48,720 nucleotides of DNA, from assembly GCF_006636215.1 (NCBI RefSeq), contig NZ_VIFM01000061.1:1-48720 (forward strand), read 5' to 3'. The position numbers and the translations under genes were made by a program. Positions 18,008-27,485 of the stretch are shown one piece after another. The stretch's first letter is position 1, and every line of letters begins with the position of its first letter. The notes beneath the pieces were generated by a model. It ran no database searches. It worked only from the letters and a program-made list of their open reading frames with translations, and had not been told where the DNA came from. This stretch comes from Myxococcus llanfairpwllgwyngyllgogerychwyrndrobwllllantysiliogogogochensis. GTDB lineage: Bacteria; Myxococcota; Myxococcia; Myxococcales; Myxococcaceae.

Positions 18008-21000
18008 ATGGCAAAATCTCCAGTTCGCGTTGACAGCGTTCGCGCATCCAGGGACGGCCATGAGTTCCACGAAGCGTGGGTAGCCCGCAAGAGCTTGGGA
18101 TTGCTGTTTCCGCAGGATGGCTTTGTCGGGGTCGCGATCGAGGGCTTCTCCCCCAGCGACCGGGTATCCCAAGAGGCGACCGAGATCGCCGATGCGGTGC
18201 TGTACTACGGACCCGCGGCGACCTTCCGGGATGCGGAACGGGTCATCGTGGTCCAGGTCAAGTACTCCAAGGCATCCGAGCTCAAGCCGTTTCGCGCGGC
18301 CGATGCCAAGCACACGGTTGAAAAATTCGCGCGCACGTATCGCGCTCTAAAGCGCGAGCACGGTGTCGGCCCGACTCGAAGTCGCCTTGGCTTCGAGCTC
18401 ATCACCAATCGCCCGATCCTTCCCGAGCTCGAACAAGCGGTCGCGGCCCTGCGAGACGGAATGAGCCTCAAGGGTGTCGCCAAGACGCAGGCCAAGCAAC
18501 TCACCGACGCCATCAACCTGCAGGGTAAGGATCTGGTAGAGTTCGCCGCACGGCTACATCTGACAGGAATTTCCGGGGACCTGCGCCAGAGCAAGCACGA
18601 ACTGGCCATCTCCTTAGCGGACTGGTCGGTCGCGCGAGATCCGCAGTCCAGAATCCGACTCAGCAACCTTCGAGAGCTGGCACGCACCAAGGCTGGCCTC
18701 CTGGCCCAGCATCGAAACATCATCCTGCGCGCTGACGTCCTCTCAGCACTGGACCTGCAGCACGAAGACGAGCTCCTTCCTGTTCGAGAGAGCTTCCCGG
18801 ACGTCGGTTCGGTAGTGGAACGCGAGCAACTGGCGTCAGTGGCTGCCCAAATTCCAGCCCTTACTCGGCCTTTACTAATCCACGCTGACGGCGGCGTCGG
18901 CAAGACGGTGTTTATCCAGTCGCTCGCGGCGAAGCTGGCCAAAGACCACGACGTGGTGCTATTCGATTGCTTTGGCATGGGTCAGTACCGCGCCACCTCC
19001 GACGCGCGCCACTTGCCGCAGCGGGGCTTGATCCACATTGCCAACCTGTTGGCCTGCCGCGGCCTGTGCGATCCCATGCTTCCCGGCAACGCCAGCGACG
19101 GCGACCTGATCCGGACGTTTCGCTCAAGACTCATCCAAGCGACTGAGACGCTCCGGACGGCAGCACCGGATCGACAGCTCGTCCTGCTGCTCGATGCGAT
19201 CGACAATGCTGGCGAGCATGCTGCTTTGCGTGACGAAACGGCTTTTCCACGTTTGTTCCTGGAAGAACTGACCATCACTGGTCCTATCCCCGGCGTGCGG
19301 GTCGTCGTCAGTGCACGCGGCTATCGCCTGACCAATGCCATCGGAAGTGCCTCCTGCGATCGGCTTCAGCTCCTACCATTTACGCTGGACGAATCCCGCG
19401 CATACTTGCAAGACCACCTGGAGGGACTGACGGACGGGATGCTGCAAGTAGCCCAATCGCGCTCACGTGGAAACGCTCGCATCCTCGAACATCTGGTCGA
19501 CGAAGGCTCTGAGCTTCTGGCGCCGTCGGAATTCAACAAGGTCATCCAACTGGACGAACTGCTTCGGTTGAAGATTGCCAACGCATTGGCCGACGCACGA
19601 CGGCAGGGTTATCAGGAAAACGAGATCGCATCGTTTCTTGCTGGGCTTGCGACTCTGCCACCGCCCGTGCCCGTGCGCGAGTTCGCCGAGGCAAATGGCT
19701 TGTCGGAAGGGGCAGTCAATAGTTTCGCCGCCGATCTATCGCCGCTGCTGGAGCAAACCAAGTACGGTTTGATGATTCGCGACGAGCCGACTGAACACCT
19801 GATCCGCGAAACCTATGCCGCTGATGAAGCGACGCTACGTCGCTTGGCCAAAAATCTTTTTGCGATGCAGGATCGCTCCCTGTATTCAGCAACGACGTTG
19901 CCGGAACTGCTGCAGCAGTTGGGGAACGGTGACCAACTGTTCGAGCTCGCATTCGATGAGCGCCTTCCGGCAGCCATCACCACTGCGGCCGGCAAGCAGG
20001 CTATTCGGCAGGCGCGCATTCGAGCGGCTGTCGCCTTTGCGGCGAACCAAGAGGACAACCGACGGCTAGTCCAACTGCTGGTCGAACTTTCGACCTTGGC
20101 CGCGATGAATCAGCGAGGCACCCAGTATCTGCTCGACCACCCCGACCTGACCGTGACGATCGCGGATGCCGACTCGCTGCGGCGCCTGTTTGAAGCGCGC
20201 ACGGAGTGGCCTGGCGCCAAGCATGCGCGACTGACCATCGCGCACGTCTTGGCCGGCGAATTGCCTGACGCCACTCGCCACGCCCACCGCGTTTCCGAGT
20301 GGCGTCATCACTATTACGACCAGGTCCGAGAATTTAGTCGCGGCGACGAAGGGCCGACCGCACTGGATATGGCGTCTATCCCGCTGTTCCAGCTGGCGCG
20401 AGGCAACGGCGAGGCCGCCGCACGGGACTTGGCTCGATGGCGGGACTGGTTCGGCTTCCAAGTGGCGGAACGCCTGTTTTCGCTCGTACGGGTAGGTGCG
20501 CCGGCGCTGCGTGTGCTCGATAAGGCGCTCAGAGAGATGCTCGCATCGGCTGTCGCTAGTTCCGGTGTCTTGACGGCAGCCATTACGTATGCCGACGGCG
20601 ATGAGTCCTGGCAGCGCGAACTGGTAAGCCGGCTGGCTGCGGTCTGCGCCCAAGTCGACTTGGGCGAGCAGGATTACCAATCCAAGGAGAACTCCATTGT
20701 GCGCGGCATTTTGCGGGCAGCCGCCGTGGCCGTGGCATTGAGGATGGCCACCGAGGCGAACGCCATCCTCGATGCGGCTGCGATTCCGACGCCCAGTTTG
20801 TACATTTTTCTGGAAGAGTACTGGACGCGTGATGCGTACCCGTTCATCGCCGCGCGGACGCTTCGCGCGCTCGCGAAGGGAGTCCCGCTCGAAGAACGAA
20901 TGCTGCTCCCGAGAGAGCTTTCCGAGGCCGCTGTTGGCGTCGCGCCAGAACTTCAAGGCAAGGAGTTCCGGACGGCCTTGAAGAATGCGATGCGCGAGGC

Positions 21001-24000
21001 CGTCAGGGTGCCATCTCAGGCGGACGACTCCTCCCGCCGGCTGCGTCAAGACGACATGCACCGAGCCGAGCGCTTTCTCGATTCGCGTTTAAGCACGTGG
21101 CTCTCTGTGGCGCAGGCTTTCTCGCAGGCGATGAGCCGGACCCGCAGTGGCGACATCGGGCGGCTGCAACCGCTGATGGCGGAGTGGAATCGCTTACGGG
21201 TGAGCAACGACTACTACTTGGGCGGCCTGTCCGCACAGCGACAATTCAACACGGTCGGCGAGCGACTGCTCACCTTGGCCGTGTCCGCGGACGCTGGCCA
21301 CGATACGCAGGAGGTTCGCGAGTACACCGAAGCGGTCAGCGCGGCGGGCGTAACCCCCGTGTCACATGTCATCGAACTGGTCAGCATCTTGGCCCGACGG
21401 ATTCCCTGTCAGATGGCGGCAGGGAAGGCTGCCGTGCGGGCCCGAGAAGCGATCGAACGGCTTGATGACGTCAATGAGCGAGCTGCCTCATTTGCGCAGC
21501 TCGCACGGGCAATCGTTCCGGCCAGTCCGGACGATGCCTCCGAGTACTTCCATCGTGGGCTGGAACAGGTCGATGCCTTAGGCTCGGGCGACCGGCAACT
21601 CGTCAGCGAACTAATGCATGTCGCGTCGACCCTGAACGGCGGTCGGTTGGAAGATGCCGACAGCCACACCTTGTCGAACATCTGCGACTTGAACCTGGGC
21701 GAGGAACACAAGTTTGACTGGGCCGGCTACGGACAGGCGTTGGCGCACGCCGCAGGTCCCAAGGGTTTGGCCCGGCTGGCGCGCTGGGAGGATCGCGAAC
21801 GCATCTCCCTCAACTACACCTTGCTCCCGTACCTCAAGGCGCTGGTCGACAACGGTGACCTTGAGCCAACGTTGACTCTGACCATGTTGCGGGTGAGCTC
21901 TCCTGTGGAGTTGCGTGTTTGTGGCACCGGCGAGTTCGTCGAGGCGCTGCTGCAATGCCCATCGGGGGTCACGGCGACGCTGGTTGAGGAGCTGATTCAG
22001 CACTATCAACAGAACAATCCCGGCTGGCACGGGTCGGACGACGTCTTGGCACTGTCGCGTCTGGCCGAGCGGGCGTTTGGCCACTCCTCAATCGAGCGGT
22101 CACGGTTGCTTCATGCGGCACAGGCGATCTCAGAGGCGACGCAGGAGCGCAACACGCTCAACAACTGGCGATCGCCCAACCCCGTACCAGCTCGGTCCGA
22201 GTGGGAGGCCAAGCAAGCGAAGCAGATTGCGGAGGCCAAAGCCCGCGCGGCGTCGCTCAACCCGTTGGACGAGGCCGGGATTGCGGAATCTCTTGCGGCT
22301 CTGGATGGGGCGCTTCAGGGGCGACGCCTGGAGCAAGATTTTCTCGAGGTCCTGCGCGCCAAGGTCCCGCTTTCCGGAATGACCAAGTACATCAAGATGA
22401 TTGCTCGGCAAGAGCAACTCGACCTGTACGACAAGCTTCACGAGTTGGAGCTGTGCAAAACCGGGTGGTCGGCGTCGTCTGACGCCGTCGATCGCATCTG
22501 GCCGCAATGCGCTGCGTGGATCATCCACGCCAACCCGGCGGAGTTCGTAACCTTCGAACAGCTGTCCCTGTTCCAGCTCAACCGTCTGTCCGCGCTGACG
22601 GGCGTTGACCGCCACACGCTGGTCGTGGGGTTGCTCAAGGAGTTTTCCCGGCCGGAGGTTGAGGTGCCCGCCGCTGTCTGGCTCAGCGTGGCGGCGAGCT
22701 TCAACACCAAAGCGGAGCCTGGCGCAGGTCAGGCCGCCTTGGCACGACTGCTTCGGGGCGGCGCAGCCAAGTTGGCCCCGCTGGTTGTCGATGGCGAGTG
22801 GCGCCCCGGCCTGTACCCCGAGGACGATCCCGCCGATATTACCGCAGGACTGGTTTGGTTTGGGCTGGGCTCGCCACGTGCTGAACGACGCTGGATGTCC
22901 TCACACGCCCTGCGATCTGCAGTGCGCCTGGGGCGGAGCGACGTTCTGGACCGCGTGGTCACCCGCTTCGGCGACAAGACCGCCGGCGCATTCGGCGCCC
23001 CGGAGTTGCCCTTTTTCTACCTACATGCCCAGCTGTGGCTGCTGATTGCCATGGCTCGCGTGGCGATGGAGGCACCGGCCGCCATTGCGGCGCATCGTCA
23101 ATTCCTTGAGTACATCGCACTCGAACACTCCGACCCGCATATTCTGCGACAGCACTTTGCGAGGGAAGCGCTGTGGGCATGTCACCGTGGTGGCGCGCTG
23201 ACGCTGTCGGAGACGACGCAAGCGCAACTGCATCGGGTAAATCAGTCTCCGTATCCGCCTGTCAAATCCCAAGGCAGGGGTTCGTCTTTCTACGACTCCC
23301 GACCCGCTGATAATCCTAAGCCCCTGTGGGACGTCGGCCTGAAGTACGAATTCGACAAGAACGAAGTGTCAGGTCTCGCTAGGCTTTTTAACCTTGATCG
23401 TTGGGTGACGCGAGATGCCCTGAGCGCGTGGGTTCACCAGCACGCACCTGGCCTCACCAGCATGTATGACCTCGGCGGCCGCTCAGATTCGCGTCGCAGC
23501 CACGATGAAATATCGGAAGCGCAGCATCGCTACGGCGAACACCTGTGCTGGCACGGGCTATACGCCGTGGCCGGGCGTTTGCTGCGAGATCATCCGGTGG
23601 CCGTTCCGACGTACGGTCAGACTGAGCCTTGGCATGAGTGGCTACGTGGCCAAGTATTGACGCGGGACGATGGTCAGTGGCTGGCGGATGGCACCGATTG
23701 TCGCCAGGCCACCACCCGCGTCAACTTGCGCGAAGTGACCGAAGATGGCGTCGCGCTCACTGCAGACACGGCCAAGCTCTCGGCGCTGCTGGGTATCAGG
23801 GAAGGGGTCCGAGAGTGGCTGGTGGTGAATGGGGACTGGACCTCGATGGACGGTGTCCAAGTCCACGTGAGTTCGTCAATGGTACCCTCTGCAGAAGGCG
23901 ACCGTGTCGCCAAGGGCGTAGCCGCCCAGGATCCGTTCCACATCAATGCTCCGAAAGTCGAGGAGCACGAAGAAGGCGACCCTCAATGGCTGGAGTTCAA

Positions 24001-24460
24001 TACCCCGTTTCACCCGTGGCTGGTCGACACACATGCCCGGGCCGGCCTGGATGAGACCGATGTGTTCGGGGTCATTGGCGCCGCTGCGCGGACGCGATTG
24101 ACTACCGAAGCGATCAGCTTCGGAGGCCTAGTGATGAAGGATCCATTCGGTCGCGAGTGGACTGATCGCTTGGGCGCCACCGTCTTGCACGTTGAGGCAT
24201 GGTGCCAATACACAGAACGCGACGAAGGTCAGCGCTCAACCGGAAATCAAGCAACCTGCCGATCCAGCTTCGTTCGTGACTTCCTGAGCGCGCAAGCTTG
24301 CGACTTGATCTGCATAGTTCGCTTGCGGCGCAGCGAATCGGGCCGCGGCGATCGCACGTCCCAGCATTGGCACACAACCTTGGCTGTGCGCATCACGCCT
24401 TCTCTTGAAATATACCTTCACCCTGGGCGGGCCAATGAACTGTACGAGAGCAAGTATTGA
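18008..24460 (+). CDS. Avs-like STAND NTPase with N-terminal PD-(D/E)XK nuclease (anti-phage)
   Basis: A 2,150-residue protein in the three-part plan of Avs antiviral STAND proteins. The N-terminal domain (about 15-190) has E59-I-A-D62 and Q83-V-K85, the metal-binding pattern of Cap4/DUF4297-like PD-(D/E)XK nucleases. A STAND NTPase follows: Walker A GGVGKT at 295-300, Walker B LVLLLDAID at 391-399. About 1,600 residues of helical repeats then form the likely ligand sensor. Known Avs proteins bind phage terminase or portal, oligomerise and switch on the nuclease, killing the cell. This exact ligand is unknown. AGGGA lies 5-6 bases before the ATG and supports the start. The frame is intact. 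Codon choice is less GC-biased than the flanks, consistent with transfer. It stands alone between insertion sequences. Confidence 0.85.
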   Translation: MAKSPVRVDSVRASRDGHEFHEAWVARKSLGLLFPQDGFVGVAIEGFSPSDRVSQEATEIADAVLYYGPAATFRDAERVIVVQVKYSKASELKPFRAADAKHTVEKFARTYRALKREHGVGPTRSRLGFELITNRPILPELEQAVAALRDGMSLKGVAKTQAKQLTDAINLQGKDLVEFAARLHLTGISGDLRQSKHELAISLADWSVARDPQSRIRLSNLRELARTKAGLLAQHRNIILRADVLSALDLQHEDELLPVRESFPDVGSVVEREQLASVAAQIPALTRPLLIHADGGVGKTVFIQSLAAKLAKDHDVVLFDCFGMGQYRATSDARHLPQRGLIHIANLLACRGLCDPMLPGNASDGDLIRTFRSRLIQATETLRTAAPDRQLVLLLDAIDNAGEHAALRDETAFPRLFLEELTITGPIPGVRVVVSARGYRLTNAIGSASCDRLQLLPFTLDESRAYLQDHLEGLTDGMLQVAQSRSRGNARILEHLVDEGSELLAPSEFNKVIQLDELLRLKIANALADARRQGYQENEIASFLAGLATLPPPVPVREFAEANGLSEGAVNSFAADLSPLLEQTKYGLMIRDEPTEHLIRETYAADEATLRRLAKNLFAMQDRSLYSATTLPELLQQLGNGDQLFELAFDERLPAAITTAAGKQAIRQARIRAAVAFAANQEDNRRLVQLLVELSTLAAMNQRGTQYLLDHPDLTVTIADADSLRRLFEARTEWPGAKHARLTIAHVLAGELPDATRHAHRVSEWRHHYYDQVREFSRGDEGPTALDMASIPLFQLARGNGEAAARDLARWRDWFGFQVAERLFSLVRVGAPALRVLDKALREMLASAVASSGVLTAAITYADGDESWQRELVSRLAAVCAQVDLGEQDYQSKENSIVRGILRAAAVAVALRMATEANAILDAAAIPTPSLYIFLEEYWTRDAYPFIAARTLRALAKGVPLEERMLLPRELSEAAVGVAPELQGKEFRTALKNAMREAVRVPSQADDSSRRLRQDDMHRAERFLDSRLSTWLSVAQAFSQAMSRTRSGDIGRLQPLMAEWNRLRVSNDYYLGGLSAQRQFNTVGERLLTLAVSADAGHDTQEVREYTEAVSAAGVTPVSHVIELVSILARRIPCQMAAGKAAVRAREAIERLDDVNERAASFAQLARAIVPASPDDASEYFHRGLEQVDALGSGDRQLVSELMHVASTLNGGRLEDADSHTLSNICDLNLGEEHKFDWAGYGQALAHAAGPKGLARLARWEDRERISLNYTLLPYLKALVDNGDLEPTLTLTMLRVSSPVELRVCGTGEFVEALLQCPSGVTATLVEELIQHYQQNNPGWHGSDDVLALSRLAERAFGHSSIERSRLLHAAQAISEATQERNTLNNWRSPNPVPARSEWEAKQAKQIAEAKARAASLNPLDEAGIAESLAALDGALQGRRLEQDFLEVLRAKVPLSGMTKYIKMIARQEQLDLYDKLHELELCKTGWSASSDAVDRIWPQCAAWIIHANPAEFVTFEQLSLFQLNRLSALTGVDRHTLVVGLLKEFSRPEVEVPAAVWLSVAASFNTKAEPGAGQAALARLLRGGAAKLAPLVVDGEWRPGLYPEDDPADITAGLVWFGLGSPRAERRWMSSHALRSAVRLGRSDVLDRVVTRFGDKTAGAFGAPELPFFYLHAQLWLLIAMARVAMEAPAAIAAHRQFLEYIALEHSDPHILRQHFAREALWACHRGGALTLSETTQAQLHRVNQSPYPPVKSQGRGSSFYDSRPADNPKPLWDVGLKYEFDKNEVSGLARLFNLDRWVTRDALSAWVHQHAPGLTSMYDLGGRSDSRRSHDEISEAQHRYGEHLCWHGLYAVAGRLLRDHPVAVPTYGQTEPWHEWLRGQVLTRDDGQWLADGTDCRQATTRVNLREVTEDGVALTADTAKLSALLGIREGVREWLVVNGDWTSMDGVQVHVSSSMVPSAEGDRVAKGVAAQDPFHINAPKVEEHEEGDPQWLEFNTPFHPWLVDTHARAGLDETDVFGVIGAAARTRLTTEAISFGGLVMKDPFGREWTDRLGATVLHVEAWCQYTERDEGQRSTGNQATCRSSFVRDFLSAQACDLICIVRLRRSESGRGDRTSQHWHTTLAVRITPSLEIYLHPGRANELYESKY

Positions 24461-24936
24461 TGACGCGCAATCGGTCGCATGGACCCGCACTGTTCCCGCA
24501 CTTTAATGACAGTTCCTTCGAACTCCCTCCAGCAGGGGCTCCTTCGCCCCAGGATTTCTTGAGACACCTCTCCGGGGGAATACCCCCCTCGTGAGGTGGA
24601 TGTGAAGAAGCAGCGGAAGCCGGACAGGACTGCGGAGCTCGAGCAGTTCGGCCTCCGCTTCTGCCTTGCCGCAGACCCCTCGCCCCCCAAGCCATCGCCC
24701 CAGGTCCGTCGCCAGTTCCCTCGCTACGGGGTAGCAGTCATCGGGCGACCGTTGAAGAAGCTTGAGCAACGTCAGGCCCAGCCCCTGCGGCAGGGGTGCC
24801 GTCAACGACTCCAGGTCAGTCTGCGTGTAGGTCGCCGCGCGCCAGATGGCGTCCGCCACCAGGGGATGACAGTCGGCGAGATGAGCCCGCTTGATGGCAC
24901 GCCGGACGAGGACCCGCTGACGCCTCGACAGGAAGA
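24461..24936. other. Region after the Avs-like gene with one doubtful leftward frame
   Basis: A leftward frame crosses this stretch and continues to about 25054, encoding among others SRRQRVLVRRAIKRAHLAD and LTAPLPQGLGLTLLKLLQ. The segment between about 24640 and 24930 looks more protein-like than chance but matches nothing I know. Beyond it the frame runs into an IS256-type end, so the start is artificial. It may be part of a gene truncated by insertion. Confidence 0.3.
24565..24598. other. Strong stem-loop after the Avs-like gene
   Basis: CACCTC (24565-24570) pairs with GAGGTG (24593-24598), and GGGGG (24574-24578) with CCCCC inside, leaving a loop around AATA. It lies about 100 bases after the Avs-like stop and could terminate transcription, though no U-tract follows. 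It might equally be an end of a small mobile element. Confidence 0.4.
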
Positions 24937-24992
24937 CCTTCCTCCCCCGAACCCCCCCCCCGCACCAGCTACACAAGATTCGGGACTTGACC
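24937..24992 (+). mobile_element. IS256-type end fragment, copy D (inverted)
   Basis: These 56 bases match, in reverse orientation, the 3' end of copies A-C: CCTTCCTCCCCC at the left and ATTCGGGACTTGACC at the right, with the core CTACACAAG. It faces copy B with about 56 bases between the two ends. No transposase sequence remains. Confidence 0.65.
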
Positions 24993-25048
24993 CGGCCAAT
25001 CGTGCGCACAGACAACGATGCGGCATGCACCACGCCCAACACCGCGTG

Positions 25049-26409
25049 GGTCAAGTCCCGAATCGTGTGTAGTTGGTTCGGAGGGGGAACGGGGGAGGAA
25101 GGCTCCTTGGCGGATTCATTCAGCGGTGTCTGGGTTTGAAGTCAGCAGGGCCATGTCGAGGTAGCGGCGGTCAGCCCAGATGCCAGAGACTTCGAGGGCG
25201 ACGGCGGTGATGAGGCGCAGTGCGCTGGCGCGGTCCGGGAAGGCGCCCACGGAGCGGATGCGGCGCTTGACTTCGCCATGGAGTCGCTCCAGGCCGTTGG
25301 TGCTGCGAAGCCGCTTCCAGTGGGCCTTGGGGAAAGAGAAGAAGCAGGTGGCCGGGGCAAAGCCCTCGCGCAAGCACTCCATGGCCTCGGGGACCTGGCG
25401 GCCCAGGCCGGCCTGGAGCGCCTCCAGACGCTTCCTGGCGTCCTGGAGAGTCGGTGCCTCGAAGACGGCTGAGGTCTCCTTGCCGAGGCGGCCTCGCAGT
25501 CGCCAGGGGGCCTTGGCGAGGACGTTCCGGGTGAGGTGCACCGTGCAACGCTGGAGTCGGGCCTCGGGCCGCGACTGCCGGGCCGCGGCGGCCAGCCCCG
25601 CGTGTCCGTCGGCGATGACAAGCCGCACACCCCTCAGGCCTCGCTCGAGCAACTGGCGAAGCAGTTCCAGCCACGAGTCCATCGACTCGCTGCCACCCAG
25701 AGTCACGGCCAGCAGATGCCGGTGCCCATCCTCTCCCACGCCGTAGGCCACCAGGGCCGAGACGTTCTGCACCGTGCGCGCCCACCTCGCGTCCAGGAAG
25801 GTGGCATCCAGGTAGAGGTAGGGGAAGGCCTGGGTGAGGGGTTGGGTGCGCAGGCCCTCCACTTTCTGTTCCAGGGACTTCGTCACCCGGCTCACCGTCG
25901 AGCGCGAAACCTCCTCGCCCATGAGCGCTCGCGTCACCCGGCCCATCTTCCTCGTGGAGACGCCCTGCACGTACGCGCTGGTAATCGCCTCGTCGAGCTC
26001 TTCGCTGCGCCGCTTGTAACGGCCCAGCACGGCCTCCGCCGAGCCGCTGGCCCTCGTCCGAGGCACGGCCACCTCCAGGTGCCCCATGGACGTCAAGAGG
26101 CCTCGCAGGTAGCTGCCATTGCGCTGGTCCTTGCGCCCAGCCACCTGCTGCCAGCGCCCGGCCCCCACCAGGCCCCGAATCTCCTCCTCCAGCAGCATCT
26201 CCAACGTCATGCGGATGGCTCCCAGGAAGAGTGCGCGCACGTCGGTGCGCACCTCCTCGTGCGAGGGCGCGGCAAACTCGGTATCGTCCACGGCGGGAAC
26301 TCCTCGGCTCCCCTGCCAGGGGGAGACCGTCTCGGTTGGTTTCACCGAGGAGCTTCCCTCTTTCACGCTCATCCCTGCTCGCCGACTACACACTTATAGG
26401 GACACGACC
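25049..26409 (-). mobile_element. IS256-type element, copy B (complete)
   Basis: About 1.36 kb with inverted ends sharing GTGTGTAGT and outer GGTC..GTCCC. The flanking 8-mers CACCGCGT and CACCGCTG agree at six of eight positions, perhaps a decayed target duplication. It carries one intact transposase gene and is probably the source of activity for the other copies. Confidence 0.85.
25116..26372 (-). CDS. IS256-family (mutator type) transposase, intact
   Basis: A 418-residue DDE transposase. I chose the ATG at 26372 (MSVKEGSSS); the frame can also start at a GTG at 26393 inside the terminal repeat. Family landmarks are the N-terminal DNA-binding part (RKDQRNGSYLRGLLTSMG), a first catalytic Asp in PYLYLDATFLDARW, a second in LVIADGHAGL, and the C-terminal Glu region STNGLERLHGEVKRR. 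It cuts and rejoins the element ends. No frameshift or stop is present, unlike copy A. Confidence 0.92.
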   Translation of the reverse strand: MSVKEGSSSVKPTETVSPWQGSRGVPAVDDTEFAAPSHEEVRTDVRALFLGAIRMTLEMLLEEEIRGLVGAGRWQQVAGRKDQRNGSYLRGLLTSMGHLEVAVPRTRASGSAEAVLGRYKRRSEELDEAITSAYVQGVSTRKMGRVTRALMGEEVSRSTVSRVTKSLEQKVEGLRTQPLTQAFPYLYLDATFLDARWARTVQNVSALVAYGVGEDGHRHLLAVTLGGSESMDSWLELLRQLLERGLRGVRLVIADGHAGLAAAARQSRPEARLQRCTVHLTRNVLAKAPWRLRGRLGKETSAVFEAPTLQDARKRLEALQAGLGRQVPEAMECLREGFAPATCFFSFPKAHWKRLRSTNGLERLHGEVKRRIRSVGAFPDRASALRLITAVALEVSGIWADRRYLDMALLTSNPDTAE

Positions 26410-26602
26410 CACCGCTGCGACAGCGACAACACCCTCTTGGCGTGCAGACCTCCTCGAACAAATTCGAAAGGAACGTCCGCACCTGCTCCTCGTTTATGGC
26501 CGCCTTGCGTACCAGCCTGACCTCTCCTCTGGCACCGCACCACTCCACCTCGCACGGAGCCGTCTGGCAGGCGACTGGCGATCTGCTCGCTCAAACCTCA
26601 GT
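26410..26602 (-). pseudogene. Fragment of an unrecognised gene between two insertion elements
   Basis: One leftward frame encodes a Cys-rich stretch followed by VRLVRKAAINEEQVRTFLSN and LFEEVC, which looks like real protein. It begins inside the IS21-type boundary and has no start. It is probably the remains of a gene broken by the flanking insertions; no family is recognised. Confidence 0.3.
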
Positions 26603-26611
26603 GGTCACCGA

Positions 26612-26944
26612 AAACCGGCCAATGAAGTTCCCCTGAAAAGCGGCCAATGGGGAGGGCCGAGACGTTGACGCCCGGGTAGGACGTGGAGTCCGCCCGGGGA
26701 ATGGGCAACGTCTTGAGCGACGAGAAGCAGCAGCAGGTCATCGCCCTGGGGCGGTTGGGTTGGAGTCTGAGGCGCATCGAGGACGCGACGGGGGTTCGCC
26801 GTGAGACGGCCAGCGGCTACCTGAGGGCCGCGGGCGTGGGCATCCGGCCACCGCGCCGATGGCGTAAGTCAAAACCGGCCAATGAGGGGACCGCCGAGGC
26901 GAGCGAGCCGGAGGCCGAGGGTGCCGGAGCAAAACCGGCCAATG
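26612..26944. repeat. Four left-end IstA-binding-type repeats, two within istA
   Basis: AAAACCGGCCAATG occurs at 26612-26625, 26871-26884 and 26931-26944, and as AAAAGCGGCCAATG at 26637-26650. The third and fourth copies are exactly 60 bases apart and lie in the istA coding sequence, where they encode KPANEG twice. Inverted partners are at 30287-30298 and 30311-30324. Confidence 0.8.
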
Positions 26945-27485
26945 AGGGGACCACCGACTCCATGCCGCGCGGCCGGGCCGGAGTCCGGCACATGTCGGCG
27001 AGCATCGTCGCGCCCTACGTCGAGTTGGTGCGGCAGCGGCTGGAGGTGGGCCGCAACGGGCGCGCCATCTACGAGGAGCTCGTCGACACGCAGGGCTACA
27101 CGGGCAGCTACATCAGCGTGCGCCGCTTCGTGCGTGCGTTGAGGGACAGCCAGGGCCCTGAAGCCAAGGCAGTCATCCACACGGCGCCGGGAGAGGAAGC
27201 CCAGGTGGACTATGGCGAGGGGCCCATGGTGCGCCACCCGGAGACGGGGAAGTACAGGCGCACGCGCATGTTTGTCATGACGTTGGGCTACAGCCGCAAG
27301 TCGGTGCGACTGTTGTGCTGGAAGTCCTCGAGTTGCGCGTGGGCGCAGTTGCACGAGGAGTCCTTCCGTCGGCTGGGCGGCGTGGCGCGCGCGGTGGTGT
27401 TGGACAACCTGCGCGAGGGAGTGCTGGCGGCCGACGTGTATGAGCCGGCCCTCAATCCACTCTTTCGGGACGTCCTGGCCCACTA

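Noticed and set aside
24575-24960. Runs of G or C as simple-sequence repeats of interest
   Set aside because: They are short, not in tandem units, and either belong to a hairpin or to an IS256-type end.
24503-25054. 183-codon leftward gene
   Set aside because: Its first 40 or so codons lie in IS256-type end sequence and intervening DNA, so the start is artificial; only the middle may be a gene relic.
26683-26700. GTG at 26683 as the istA start
   Set aside because: The ATG at 26701 begins the sequence that looks like IstA; the six extra residues are not typical.
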